Shown here: piece by piece, positions 1-8,762 of the stretch | Numbering within the stretch: the first letter of the stretch is position 1 | Layout of the letters: every line of letters starts with the position of its first letter | NCBI GenBank assembly: GCA_026713925.1 | Contig: JAPONM010000036.1 | Coordinates: forward strand, 124,001 to 188,000 | Direction of reading: 5' to 3' | DNA length: 64,000 nucleotides | Origin: Gammaproteobacteria bacterium | GTDB lineage: Bacteria > Pseudomonadota > Gammaproteobacteria > UBA4575 | Position numbers and translations under genes: made by a program | The notes under the pieces: generated by a model | The model's database searches: none | The model's input: only the letters and a program-made list of their open reading frames with translations | What the model was told of the DNA's origin: nothing

Positions 1-3000
1 AGTAACCCAAGTCCGTAGTCTAAAGCCGCTGCAGCCTGCTGTTTGGTAAGTTCGGGAACAATCAAGCCTACGAGGGAAAAAAGACGGCCGGAATCGAGAA
101 TGAGAGGATTTTCGGCAATGGCCTCTACAACCCAATGATAAATCTGCATCTCGGTTACGCCCGAGTACCGCACAATAACTTCGTATGGCAAGGCCTGATA
201 ATATCGTGATTTACTAATTTCGTAGGAAAATTCCTTACAGACTCTTTTCGTAATTCTCTCCAACGCCGAACGAATATGGTTTCGGGAAAGCCAACTCTGT
301 GGGATAGACTCATATAAGCTGCGTATGTGATACAAATCAAAATCCGAAACGTCAAAAATTGCCTCCAGTGCATCTTTTTCCTGCCCAGGAGTAACGCGAC
401 GAAAGAATTCCTCTGCAAACGGCCCGGTGTGGTAGGGTGGTTTACCTTCCCACATTCTTCTATGGGCTTCCTGAATAGACTCTGGCGAAGTTTGCTGTAA
501 TTCTTCGAAGATGTAATCCCAATCCTTTGGCGGATCAGGTTCAGGCTCACAATCGCCAAGAGATCCACTGTTTCGCTTATCTTCCCGTTCTTCATTACTT
601 GTTGATAGAGCTATACGCCCTTCAAAACCCCAGTCCTCCCAACCATTTTGAGTGGCAATATTTACAATAGATTCCCATTCTTGAGATGTTGTACCACCAA
701 TTTGAATGTACCGCACAGCATGATTAAAGAGCGCTTTCTGTTTCTTCTTGTCTTTGACAGAAGCAATTGCTGACTGGATTCGTTCCACATTTGGCCAACC
801 ATACCGGTAGCCAATCAGTGCTAACGCTGTGGATGACAAAACTTTGTCCAAATCCACCAAGTTCTTTATGGCGTATGGGAACTCCCTGCCTGCCCAGCAA
901 AATTTTCGATCTTTCCAGCGACTTAGGATAGCCAAACTCGAAGCAGGACAGAGCTTTGTGATCCCCTCGATCGTCCCATCCCAGTCAAAGTGCTTGTCGC
1001 GTGCCACAAAATCATAGACTACTTCCGCAGCTCGCGAGAGGCGATAACACAACTCCGGTTGTGGCTGTTCAGGATCGGATGCAACGAAAGCAAGTTCAAG
1101 CAAAGCAGACCAGCGATCCATATTTTCCTGACCGATTTGCCCTGCTACCTCCACCGCTTTGTCCACGTAGTCCTCCGCTTCATCAGAACTTAACGCGTAG
1201 ATCGCTCTGGATATGTCGATACAGGTTTCAATCTTTTGCTCTGCATCCATACGGTCTTCGTTGATGATCTCGAATGCCTCTTTGGCAAAGTCATATGCAT
1301 AGTTGGAATACGCGTCCGAATGCGCGCAAAGTCTCGCCAACCTCGTTAATGCTGGAGTAAATAGTTTTTGTTTGAGCGATCCTTTCCATGTGACAAACCT
1401 TTCCATTCTCGCCGTCGTGGGATCAACTATGAGTAGGATTTCAATCCAGATTCTTGAGATCTCTTTCGATATGATGCGATCATCCCGATGATAGATGTGA
1501 GAAGCCTTCTGAGCTTCCGAAACGCACTCCTCGATTGCCTGATCCAACTCATTAGACCTGAGCTGTCCCAGAAAAGCACGAGTCCATAGCGTGTGCCAAG
1601 GTAAAACTGTACCAACATCCTCAAGAAACTCTTGGATATCCCTGTCGTGATAATGGCTTTCTTTCTCCATCTGCCTTTTCATTTCCGGTTTTGCCAAGTT
1701 TGAAAGTTCGATGGATTCACCTCGCAGCGCTGCTCTCAAGCAATTTGCTCGCAGCAACGTGAATCGTGGTTCATCTGAATGCCTGCTGAAATAATATTTC
1801 TCAGGAGATGGAATATAGATGTCGAGGACATCGGCAATCTCGCTGTATTGTGCAGCGTTACGGGCAATCGCCGCTTGCACCACAGAGTTCACGACTGAAA
1901 GGGTCGGTTCCTCATACGACGGCCCTAATTGGTGCTTTTGTATCTGTCGTGCGTATCTTTTCAGCCCACGAAGTGCAGCCTGGACAGCGTCCAAATGCGG
2001 GTATTTGAGGACTGCGCTCTGCTCGTCGATAGCAGCAAGCAATATACATATGTTTCCCAAGGAATGGACAACGACGTCATCGATCTGATCGTGTTGCCCC
2101 AGATCAACCATTCGCTGAAAAACGATTGAGCCTACATGGTAAGCAACTACTCTCGGCTTCCAGTTCTCTAGCTCTTTGACAAATGATTCAGCCCCATTGA
2201 GGTAAAGTTGACACATCGCCATTTCGGCGATGTCGCTATCATCTATTGCAGCATTTTCTCGTTCTTTCTTGGACAATTGCGACCAGTTGTGAACCCATTT
2301 TTGTGTGAGACGGAGGTAGCTGCGGGACTCGGCTAACGTATCTGCACAACCGGATAGAAGGCATGCCTCGTATGCGTGGTGTCCGCCATGCCAATCCGTC
2401 GAGAATGTCTTCTGCGATACTATTTCTTGAAGCTGATAAGCAGGCAATAAGTGTGAAATCAGGTCCGTATTGTCCTGTATCAACGACTTCTGTCGGTCAT
2501 TTCCGGCTGTTTCACCTCCGGCTTTCAGGGCCAGTTTTGCTGCATCATCGTATCGTTCGTTTCTGAGTGCGGCTTTTAGCGCGAACTGCAATCGCTGCAA
2601 AGATGCATTACGTTTATCGACTGGATTTTCATCCGGCAGTTCTTCATCTTTAAGCACTAGGTCAACAAGCTCACCATACTGTCCGGCTTCCAGCATTAAC
2701 TGCGGTAAAGCGGAGGCAACGTAGCTGTACTTCAAAGCAAGAGGCTGCAGTGCTCTGATGAATTCGATAAGCCTGGTTTTTGTTGGCTTATACGTCTCTC
2801 TAAACCATGTCTCTGACGGCTCGTCAAAAAACTGTACCGCATCACCCGTCAGTGACAACGGACGTCCCAGATCCAAGATAAACGTCCTAATAGCACTCGC
2901 ACTTAACCCAGAAGCCAATGACAGAACCTTAATTGGAATGAAGGGGCGGAGGGCCGCCAGCGCTTCACACAATGTATGTATCTGTTTGGCTTCAGCCTTT

Positions 3001-4583
3001 GGGGCACTGTCCAAGAGCTGCTTAATCGACTGTTCAAAAATGTTCTTGATTGCATCTTCAACAGTTGTAGGGTTTGGACCAAGCATAAACAGTGTCTCAG
3101 GCAAGTTGAGATTTCTGTCCAATGCGATTGCCTGAACACGGGGGTTCTGGGAACTTAAGCGGTGGAACTCCAGAACGTCATGAGAAGTTGCATCAGGAAA
3201 CCTCTTCCTTAGCAAGTTAGCTGTTTCGTCTTCTGAGAAAGGCCGGAGTTTCAAATCAACGTATCCGCTTGGCGGACCCAGCTTTTCGATCCGATGGGTG
3301 CGGCTCAAGAGTACGAGCACCACACCGTCAGGCAATTGCTGTCTAATGAGATCTTTCGCGAAACTGGCACGCTCTTGATATTCTTCTGCTGCCATTTCAG
3401 CATTGTCTGCCGCATCAATCAGCAATACCAATCTTGCATCAGGGTCGCTTCCCTTCAACACCTTAATCGATTGCCTGAGGCGATAATTGAAAGCCTTCAG
3501 ATAGTCGACCGGTCTGGCATAGGTCGATGGAATAAGGGGATGACAGAGCTTATGCGAAGCCAACTCATTTGCAATTTGCACAAGCCCAACACGATGTTCG
3601 TCGCGCCTTTGGGTCAAGTTTCTGTACTCGCCGTTGTTAAAGCAATCATAAAGCACTGCAACCGAATGACTTGGCATTCGGTGACACAACCTTTTTGCCA
3701 GAACGGTTTTCCCCACTCCGCCTTCAGCGTGAAGGATCACAGGATTAAGGTCATTCCTAAAAATTTTATGGAAGTATTCATCCTCCTGTTCCCGGGCAAA
3801 ATAGCTTTCTGCGCTCTCAATTGAGCAAGGTGCGGGGAACAACTCATCCTCATCTGTATTGAGGAAGCGAAGGACGTCTTCACGGGTGATTTCAGGATTG
3901 CTTGCCTGCTCCGGCAACGCTTTCTCAACCACAAGTCTCCAAAGCTGGTCGGCTACTTCCTTATCTGAGCCGGCCAAGTAGCCGTTAAGCTCTTCAATCA
4001 AGAGACTCCGCTGTTTCCAATGCGCATCGTTTGCATCGTCAATACGAAAACTGGCGAAAAATTCCTGAGCCAATGCATCATCTTTGGTGTTCAAGTACCC
4101 TTTGATTTGATTCCACTGCTCTGAATCCTCAGGAGCTAGTGCGTTCTCTCGAATCCTACCAAGAAGTTCTTTCACACCCTTTGCAACACGCCGGTTGGTT
4201 GTAAATGTGAAATCCACTGTTTGTTGGACAGGGTCCTCAGCTTCCTGCTTGAAAATCTCAAAACGCTTGAAAAAACCGGTTAGGGTTTTGCCCAATGCAC
4301 TCAGCGTCCAAGGGTCGCTCACATACGAGTGCTTCAGCTGGTGGTAAGAAATCTTCTTTGCGTGCTTGATAGTGCTGTCGCCATAGTATTCCGCAACATC
4401 AACGACCTCCTCACCTGTTTCAGAATTATTATTCTGGGATTCGTCACTGGGCACACCCTCTATGGTGATGCATACCAGCTCTGACCGAGGATCTAGCAGA
4501 CCAAGACAACGACGGGCAGCCCATCGATAGTGAAACTGATCACCTGCCCTTGAATATCGAACTGTATCTGATTTTTTGGTCAT
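1..4583 (-). CDS. Giant STAND/NACHT-type NTPase with Cap4-like nuclease N-terminus (partial, C-terminus beyond window)
   Basis: An open frame of at least 1527 codons starts at the ATG at 4583 and has no stop before the left edge, so the C-terminus is missing. The first ~150 residues resemble the Cap4/DUF4297 type of dsDNA nuclease: an acidic ITIEG strand near residue 38, then a QLK motif near residue 83 that fits the Q-x-K of PD-(D/E)XK enzymes. A Walker A motif GGVGKT lies near residues 284-291 and a Walker B-like LVLLIDAAD near residue 384. The rest is a long helical region with many short helix pairs, as in the sensor arms of STAND proteins. The order nuclease-NTPase-helical sensor is that of Avs-type antiphage proteins, which recognise a phage protein and then cut DNA. 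It follows a DEDD exonuclease by 84 bp on the same strand. The Avs assignment is inference; the P-loop and architecture are visible. Confidence 0.8.
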   Translation of the reverse strand, partial: MTKKSDTVRYSRAGDQFHYRWAARRCLGLLDPRSELVCITIEGVPSDESQNNNSETGEEVVDVAEYYGDSTIKHAKKISYHQLKHSYVSDPWTLSALGKTLTGFFKRFEIFKQEAEDPVQQTVDFTFTTNRRVAKGVKELLGRIRENALAPEDSEQWNQIKGYLNTKDDALAQEFFASFRIDDANDAHWKQRSLLIEELNGYLAGSDKEVADQLWRLVVEKALPEQASNPEITREDVLRFLNTDEDELFPAPCSIESAESYFAREQEDEYFHKIFRNDLNPVILHAEGGVGKTVLAKRLCHRMPSHSVAVLYDCFNNGEYRNLTQRRDEHRVGLVQIANELASHKLCHPLIPSTYARPVDYLKAFNYRLRQSIKVLKGSDPDARLVLLIDAADNAEMAAEEYQERASFAKDLIRQQLPDGVVLVLLSRTHRIEKLGPPSGYVDLKLRPFSEDETANLLRKRFPDATSHDVLEFHRLSSQNPRVQAIALDRNLNLPETLFMLGPNPTTVEDAIKNIFEQSIKQLLDSAPKAEAKQIHTLCEALAALRPFIPIKVLSLASGLSASAIRTFILDLGRPLSLTGDAVQFFDEPSETWFRETYKPTKTRLIEFIRALQPLALKYSYVASALPQLMLEAGQYGELVDLVLKDEELPDENPVDKRNASLQRLQFALKAALRNERYDDAAKLALKAGGETAGNDRQKSLIQDNTDLISHLLPAYQLQEIVSQKTFSTDWHGGHHAYEACLLSGCADTLAESRSYLRLTQKWVHNWSQLSKKERENAAIDDSDIAEMAMCQLYLNGAESFVKELENWKPRVVAYHVGSIVFQRMVDLGQHDQIDDVVVHSLGNICILLAAIDEQSAVLKYPHLDAVQAALRGLKRYARQIQKHQLGPSYEEPTLSVVNSVVQAAIARNAAQYSEIADVLDIYIPSPEKYYFSRHSDEPRFTLLRANCLRAALRGESIELSNLAKPEMKRQMEKESHYHDRDIQEFLEDVGTVLPWHTLWTRAFLGQLRSNELDQAIEECVSEAQKASHIYHRDDRIISKEISRIWIEILLIVDPTTARMERFVTWKGSLKQKLFTPALTRLARLCAHSDAYSNYAYDFAKEAFEIINEDRMDAEQKIETCIDISRAIYALSSDEAEDYVDKAVEVAGQIGQENMDRWSALLELAFVASDPEQPQPELCYRLSRAAEVVYDFVARDKHFDWDGTIEGITKLCPASSLAILSRWKDRKFCWAGREFPYAIKNLVDLDKVLSSTALALIGYRYGWPNVERIQSAIASVKDKKKQKALFNHAVRYIQIGGTTSQEWESIVNIATQNGWEDWGFEGRIALSTSNEEREDKRNSGSLGDCEPEPDPPKDWDYIFEELQQTSPESIQEAHRRMWEGKPPYHTGPFAEEFFRRVTPGQEKDALEAIFDVSDFDLYHIRSLYESIPQSWLSRNHIRSALERITKRVCKEFSYEISKSRYYQALPYEVIVRYSGVTEMQIYHWVVEAIAENPLILDSGRLFSLVGLIVPELTKQQAAAALDYGLGL

Positions 4584-4667
4584 CGGAATCTGATAGATTC
4601 AACTCAACTTTCTTACCTTGCAAACTATTAATGATGGAGCCTGCCAGTCAAGTTCTCTCTCGCATTT

Positions 4668-5279
4668 CTATTCTGCAGTCCTTGCCCTATCCCCGTATCG
4701 CCGCATCACCTCAACTACCCGAGCAGTTTGCCGACTATCGATCTTCGCACCATGAATTCCATCACCCTTCGCCCTGAGATCTTCAACACCCAGTGCTTCC
4801 GTCAACGTATCTAACGACGGACCTCTATAGCTGCACGGTAAATCCATTGCTTGTGCCCAAGAAATAGCTGCTTTCTGACTACAAAAGACACCTTTGATCG
4901 AGGGCATATTCAGATGGTATTGAGCAGCTTGATCGAGCAAGATTGGCCAATCAAAACTTGCGTTGTGAATGACAATGAGTTGATCATTCAGGTAATCAGC
5001 AATTTGACTCCACTGCAAATCAAAGGATTCGAATCCGGCGACCTGTTCGTTGGTAATGCCATGTATCGACTGCGCTTCTTCTGAAATTCTTTTTTGTGGT
5101 CGCGTTTTATGATCTACGGATTCCGCTATTTCTCGATTCCTCACCACCGTGACCCCAAGCGTAACGATATCCGGCAGGCTATTTTCATTAGGAAGACCGG
5201 TGGTTTCGGTATCGAAGACAATGTAATTGTCAGGTAGTTGGGTGAATGTTCACAGCAGTTCGTTGTACATTGCCGTCAT
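4668..5279 (-). pseudogene. DEDDh 3'-5' exonuclease (DnaQ/RNase T-like), interrupted by in-frame TGA near the N-terminus
   Basis: The frame encodes a ~200-residue DEDDh exonuclease. Exo I is FDTETTG, Exo II includes HNASFDWPIL, and Exo III is HGAKIDS with the H-x4-D of the DEDDh class. The natural start is the ATG at 5279, which overlaps the stop of the RES toxin gene as ATGA, typical of translational coupling. Nine codons later a TGA occurs (5250-5252), then the frame continues at once into the Exo I strand. No ATG, GTG or TTG lies between this TGA and Exo I, so an intact enzyme cannot be made without readthrough, a rare start such as ATT, or a sequencing error. The next GTG, near 5147, would omit the first catalytic motif. 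It sits between the RES-Xre pair and the STAND gene and is probably co-transcribed with them. Exonuclease identity is firm; whether the gene is dead is open. Confidence 0.75.
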
Positions 5280-5968
5280 CTCATACCGCTGCCATCTAGG
5301 GGCTCCACCTCAACGATCGATCCCTGGTTATAGTGGTACCGAAGATATCGCCAGTGAATGGTGTCCGCGAGCACTTTGGGACGCAATACGCCAAAACACT
5401 CCCCATCCGCTCTCACACTTTGGTAGTGAATGCCGAAGCTATCAGCATCCCGCAATGCATAGCCGAGCTGCTGTGCTTCACTGTAGTCATCGGGATGGTA
5501 AATGGTGTGTCCAGTCAATTGTCGCACGTCATGCAAAGTGGTGGGTCCCAATTGCGCACGTATAACGCGCATTTCCTGGGTAGTTTTTTCTACTCTCGAT
5601 TCTCGAAGAAATCGTGCCCGGTGAAACGAAGACTCAGCAATGGCGACCGCCTCATCAGACGCGCAGCAATAGATACCAAAATCTCGGTTGAATCTTCCCC
5701 CTCGACCATCGACCGGCGGATGAGTAAAGGCCGCCATAATCCAGGATGCGCCCTCTCCGTACACACGGTCTTCCGGCGCCACAAGACGTATATCACCCAC
5801 TTCGTCACGTAACCGGGGATTCGTCAGCGATTCGACCGCATAGAGCACTTCCCAGTCCCGTGGACCGGAGACACGCTCAAACAAGTCAATCTGGGGATAA
5901 CGTGACAGAATGACCCGATAGACCGGTTCATCCAACTCGCTAAGGGGTAGAATATCGATGTCGATCAC
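5276..5968 (-). CDS. RES domain toxin (NAD+-degrading)
   Basis: This 230-residue protein has the signature of RES toxins: a YRV segment near residue 17, GGRFN near residues 90-94 with Arg92, Tyr100, Glu112 in AIAES, and Ser184 in HYQSV. RES toxins such as MbcT break down NAD+ and arrest growth when the partner antitoxin is lost. The start overlaps the stop of the upstream DUF2384 antitoxin gene as ATGA (5968-5965), and its own stop overlaps the exonuclease start the same way, so three genes are chained. Family and partner are clear from sequence. The NAD+ target is family knowledge, not seen here. Confidence 0.88.
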   Translation of the reverse strand: MIDIDILPLSELDEPVYRVILSRYPQIDLFERVSGPRDWEVLYAVESLTNPRLRDEVGDIRLVAPEDRVYGEGASWIMAAFTHPPVDGRGGRFNRDFGIYCCASDEAVAIAESSFHRARFLRESRVEKTTQEMRVIRAQLGPTTLHDVRQLTGHTIYHPDDYSEAQQLGYALRDADSFGIHYQSVRADGECFGVLRPKVLADTIHWRYLRYHYNQGSIVEVEPLDGSGMR

Positions 5969-6366
5969 CAGCCACCCCGCTCCGTATCGAGGAAATCCCT
6001 GACCACGGCCAGATCCACTACCTGTCCGGCCAGCAACCGGTCCAGCGGTGCTGTGCCATTGAACAGCGGGTTGTCATTGGGAGTAGCCAGCCACTGATCG
6101 GCCAATGCCTGGTCGGGTAACAGGATTTGCAGGGATTTATAGATTCCCAGGATATAGCTAGCCCGTTCCAGTAGGTCCCGTGTCAGCTTGGCCTTCTCCG
6201 GCTGGCCCTTCCAGTTGTAGAGAGTCTTCTCGTTGCTAAGCCCTAGCAGGGTCATCTGCTGAGTTCCGGTCAGGTGCCATTGACTGAAAATAGTAAAAAT
6301 CGCCGGCAACAGTGAACTGGTGACACTGGGACCACGTTGCAGCAGTTGTTCGGCTTGAACAATCAT
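5965..6366 (-). CDS. Xre/MbcA/ParS-family antitoxin (DUF2384) of the RES toxin
   Basis: A 133-residue protein has an N-terminal helical region with an HTH-like part (LLGLSNEKTLYNWK) and a C-terminal toxin-binding segment around WLATPNDNPLFNGTAPLD. This matches the MbcA/ParS/Xre antitoxins that pair with RES toxins. I chose the ATG at 6366 because GGAGGT lies at 6371-6376, five bases upstream; an upstream TTG at 6378 would place the Shine-Dalgarno inside the gene. It is the first gene of the run toxin-exonuclease-STAND. Two perfect palindromes upstream (6380-6395 and 6415-6432) are probable autoregulatory operators. Confidence 0.88.
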   Translation of the reverse strand: MIVQAEQLLQRGPSVTSSLLPAIFTIFSQWHLTGTQQMTLLGLSNEKTLYNWKGQPEKAKLTRDLLERASYILGIYKSLQILLPDQALADQWLATPNDNPLFNGTAPLDRLLAGQVVDLAVVRDFLDTERGGW

Positions 6367-6379
6367 GATTACCTCCAAT

Positions 6380-6395
6380 ACTGTATTTTTACAGT
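6380..6395. promoter_or_regulatory. Operator palindrome 1 of the RES-Xre operon
   Basis: The sequence is ACTGTA-TTTT-TACAGT, a perfect six-base inverted repeat. It sits just upstream of the antitoxin Shine-Dalgarno and downstream of the predicted -10. It shares its half-site with operator 2, so both are probably bound by the antitoxin or by the toxin-antitoxin complex. Confidence 0.7.
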
Positions 6396-6405
6396 GCTTT
6401 AATGC

Positions 6406-6434
6406 AGCCTAGCAGACTGTAACAATACAGTCAA
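6406..6434 (-). promoter_or_regulatory. Predicted sigma70 promoter of the RES-Xre operon
   Basis: On the minus strand a -35 TTGACT (6429-6434) is followed after 17 bases by TAGGCT (6406-6411). The -35 overlaps operator 2, and operator 1 lies downstream of the -10, a layout suited to repression. The -10 is a weak match to TATAAT, so the exact element is uncertain. Confidence 0.5.
6415..6432. promoter_or_regulatory. Operator palindrome 2 of the RES-Xre operon
   Basis: The sequence is GACTGTA-ACAA-TACAGTC, a perfect seven-base inverted repeat whose core matches operator 1. The two centres are 36 bp apart. It overlaps the predicted -35 element. Confidence 0.7.
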
Positions 6435-6738
6435 CTATATCAAAGATACTTCTTGAAAGTACTGGTCATGACGGTGACGACCAGAGCAAACCCAAGGCCC
6501 ATGGCAGGATGATCCGAGTCAAGTGCACGCTGAGGGGCGACAACAGGCATAGTACCCAGGAAGACAGAACGACAGCAATGTTTCTTGTTAGGTAAGATGT
6601 AACACAGAGATTATGTCAGTAAGTTTCAGCGCACTATGTACAGCAGCACTTTCTCTTTTTGTCATAATTATTTTCTCATCATTAGCCATACCCCTCGAAC
6701 TTTATAATAGACAATAAAGGTATTTTGTAATCAACCAT
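6435..6738. other. Intergenic stretch without recognised gene
   Basis: About 300 bases separate the RES-Xre operon from the small nuclease gene that ends at 6739. I see no credible ORF, RNA or strong hairpin. It is AT-rich toward its right end. Confidence 0.5.
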
Positions 6739-7272
6739 TCAAACGAGAGCGCCATTTACAGCAAGATTGCAAAGCTTCTTTTTGATCAAGTGAGAAAGGT
6801 CATCAGTATCCCCTAGCTCTAGAATTTCGCGTGTTGTAAGAACTACGAGTCGACGCCTTTCCGCAAGGGCTTTGGAAATTATGCTATGTGCTGCAGAAAG
6901 ATTATCTTGGTTGCCAGTAATTCCTTTCGGGGAAATCAAAATTCCGAAATCCAGCCCCCTATGACGTAGTTTGGTATCAAACCAGTTGACTTCTTCACTA
7001 CCAATCCGGACGGACCAATTCTTACACTCCACAAGAATAATGTTGGGGAGAAAGCTCAATCCGGCATCATCGCAGTCATTCCACAACGCAACATCTATCT
7101 CTTCAGTATCAAAAACGTTTAGTGCATTGCGATGTGTAATAGTGATGCCTGGTACCAGTGCAAAAAGCGAGCAAATAAACTCCTCTAATGCCCGGCCTTG
7201 TTCAGTGGTGTTTAGAGCATTTTCTCCTGTACGGATAAACTCCTCCAATACCTGTCTATTAATCACAGGCAT
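6739..7272 (-). CDS. PD-(D/E)XK restriction-endonuclease-like protein
   Basis: A 177-residue protein has a clear PD-(D/E)XK nuclease pattern: Glu30/Glu31 in ALEEFI, Asp60 in EEIDVALW, and the strand IILVECKNW with Glu82 and Lys84. This resembles Mrr-type and nuclease-related-domain cores. The chosen start is the ATG at 7272, which shares one base with the stop of the upstream gene (TGATG), so the two are translationally coupled; a TTG at 7287 also exists. Together they form a two-gene unit in which both members carry a nuclease motif. No methylase lies nearby, which argues against classical restriction-modification. Substrate unknown. Confidence 0.75.
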   Translation of the reverse strand: MPVINRQVLEEFIRTGENALNTTEQGRALEEFICSLFALVPGITITHRNALNVFDTEEIDVALWNDCDDAGLSFLPNIILVECKNWSVRIGSEEVNWFDTKLRHRGLDFGILISPKGITGNQDNLSAAHSIISKALAERRRLVVLTTREILELGDTDDLSHLIKKKLCNLAVNGALV

Positions 7273-8189
7273 CAGGAAATTCCACAATGCACTCGCTGAT
7301 TGCGAAGATTCCTAACGATATCAACAAATGACTGATTACGCATCTTGTTCAAGAGGTCGTTTGCTGGAATAGTGAGAACAGTGGGAGCGATTGAAGCCCA
7401 TGAATTTTTAGTCATTGAAGGACCATCACCATAAACCAAGAGACTCCATGTTGATCCAGACTCTGCAGTCATTTGAGCACATTGTCTAAGTACACCTCTA
7501 GCATGCTCTTCACATCGAAGCTTTAATTTCATTTCAACGAGAAGGGGGTGCCCAAACATACTTTGGAAAATGTCCGACCAGACTACGAGGTCAACCTTGC
7601 GATTATCCAAGGGTGCTTCTACGGCAAATTCAACACCTGATTCTCGTATTGCCTGAGTTATAATTTTTTCAAACCTTACTCCATCATTAGCGATAGTAGC
7701 TGTTTGTACATTGTGTAGAAATTTGTCGATGTGTGCTCCCATACCATGGGCATTGTGTGCTTCCAGCTTTTCTAACTTTTTTGGAGAAGAAGGTGCTGAT
7801 AAAACTTGGTCGAATGCAAAATCAATTGCTTTGCGATTCAAGAGACTCACGCGCAAGACTAGAAATTGTTGAAGATTGAAAGGTATAGATCCGCTTTTCG
7901 GAGGGGCAAATACGATAATTTGGCGACCAAGAGCGACTGCTTGGCCAAGCTCAAATATAACCGACTCTGATCGACGCTCCCGGGTCAGTACACCTACAAC
8001 AAGATCAGCATTAGTAATTAGATCTAGGACATTTGTGTACAGGTCACGACCATCATCTATGTCGTTAGGAAGAAGTAACTGTACTTTTCGTTCTAACAGA
8101 GAAGAACGAATATTTTCAATATTTGTACCGATGGGTGCTGAAATATAGCAATTCCGTCTTGCGCGACCTAACTTTTTTCTTCTGACCAT
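7272..8189 (-). CDS. Fusion of a TIR/2-deoxyribosyltransferase-like domain and a PD-(D/E)XK domain
   Basis: The first ~100 of 305 residues have the fold signature shared by TIR-like and nucleoside 2-deoxyribosyltransferase proteins: CYISAPI near residue 14, ADLVVGVLT near 61, then SVIFELGQAVALG with Glu80 in the position of the catalytic acid. Residues ~170-225 form a PD-(D/E)XK core: Glu174, Asp200 in KVDLVVW, and Glu219/Lys221 in LLVEMKLKL. A short helical linker joins them. Such N-terminal domains often cleave NAD+ or nucleotides in immune proteins. It overlaps the downstream small nuclease gene by one base. The function of the pair is not known to me; a defence role is inferred from domains and neighbourhood. 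Confidence 0.72.
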   Translation of the reverse strand: MVRRKKLGRARRNCYISAPIGTNIENIRSSLLERKVQLLLPNDIDDGRDLYTNVLDLITNADLVVGVLTRERRSESVIFELGQAVALGRQIIVFAPPKSGSIPFNLQQFLVLRVSLLNRKAIDFAFDQVLSAPSSPKKLEKLEAHNAHGMGAHIDKFLHNVQTATIANDGVRFEKIITQAIRESGVEFAVEAPLDNRKVDLVVWSDIFQSMFGHPLLVEMKLKLRCEEHARGVLRQCAQMTAESGSTWSLLVYGDGPSMTKNSWASIAPTVLTIPANDLLNKMRNQSFVDIVRNLRNQRVHCGIS

Positions 8190-8344
8190 TGTTTATATCT
8201 GTTTGTGTTGAAAGAACACTTAATCCTCTGTTTCATTTGTGCTGTGATTTTTAGCTTCAGCCGTTCTTACAGGGGTTACTTGCCTCATGCATACCTCGTC
8301 GACAATGGGTGAATTCTACAATTTCACGCCAAGCTTACAAAATG

Positions 8345-8762
8345 CCCAAGAGCTCTTATTGCCAATCCTGATCATCATCAGTATCCTGGTCCTCGGACTT
8401 AAGCCCAGTCTTCGGTGCTTGCCTTGCCTTATTCCATTTGGCATGTTGCGAGCGGGCAGCTTGCATACTACCTCCTCTGTCTGGATGTTTCATTCGCTTT
8501 CTATGATGGTCCAGACACCCCTCGAAGTATTGTCTACTGCTCCAACATGCTTCAGGTCGGTGCGTGCCCATCCGGCACGGTGATCCACTTCGGACTGCAG
8601 CCCATCTTTGTCAGGGATATCCAGGATCTCGTCAGACAGTGCCAAGTCTATGGCAATCTGCTCTGAGAGTTTATAGATCGATGCAGAACCACCCAGCAAT
8701 TCCAATGCTTTGAGGGTTGGTCAGAGCAAGTCCTCGCGCGTGGGTGATTGTAACTTAACCAT
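8345..8762 (-). pseudogene. Remnant of an Mrr-like restriction endonuclease (Mrr N-terminal domain and linker)
   Basis: From the ATG at 8762 the frame reads MVKLQSPTREDLL, then TGA, then PTLKALELLGGSASI and on through SRGVWTI. This is the Mrr N-terminal winged-helix domain, ending near 8500. A frame change follows and the linker continues in another frame as KWNKARQAPKTGLKSED and DDDQDWQ, where TAA interrupts the usual DW-x-EELL segment. The catalytic ExK domain is missing. At least two stops and one frameshift show it is decayed. The TGA falls at a place where related proteins plausibly carry Trp, as in the exonuclease at 5250. Confidence 0.7.

Noticed and set aside
5250-8762. Idea that TGA codes for Trp in this genome
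   Set aside because: TGA is used as a normal stop many times here, including the ATGA overlaps of RES-Xre, AbiE and the TGATG overlap of speA-ycgL. Two disrupted genes are the simpler explanation.
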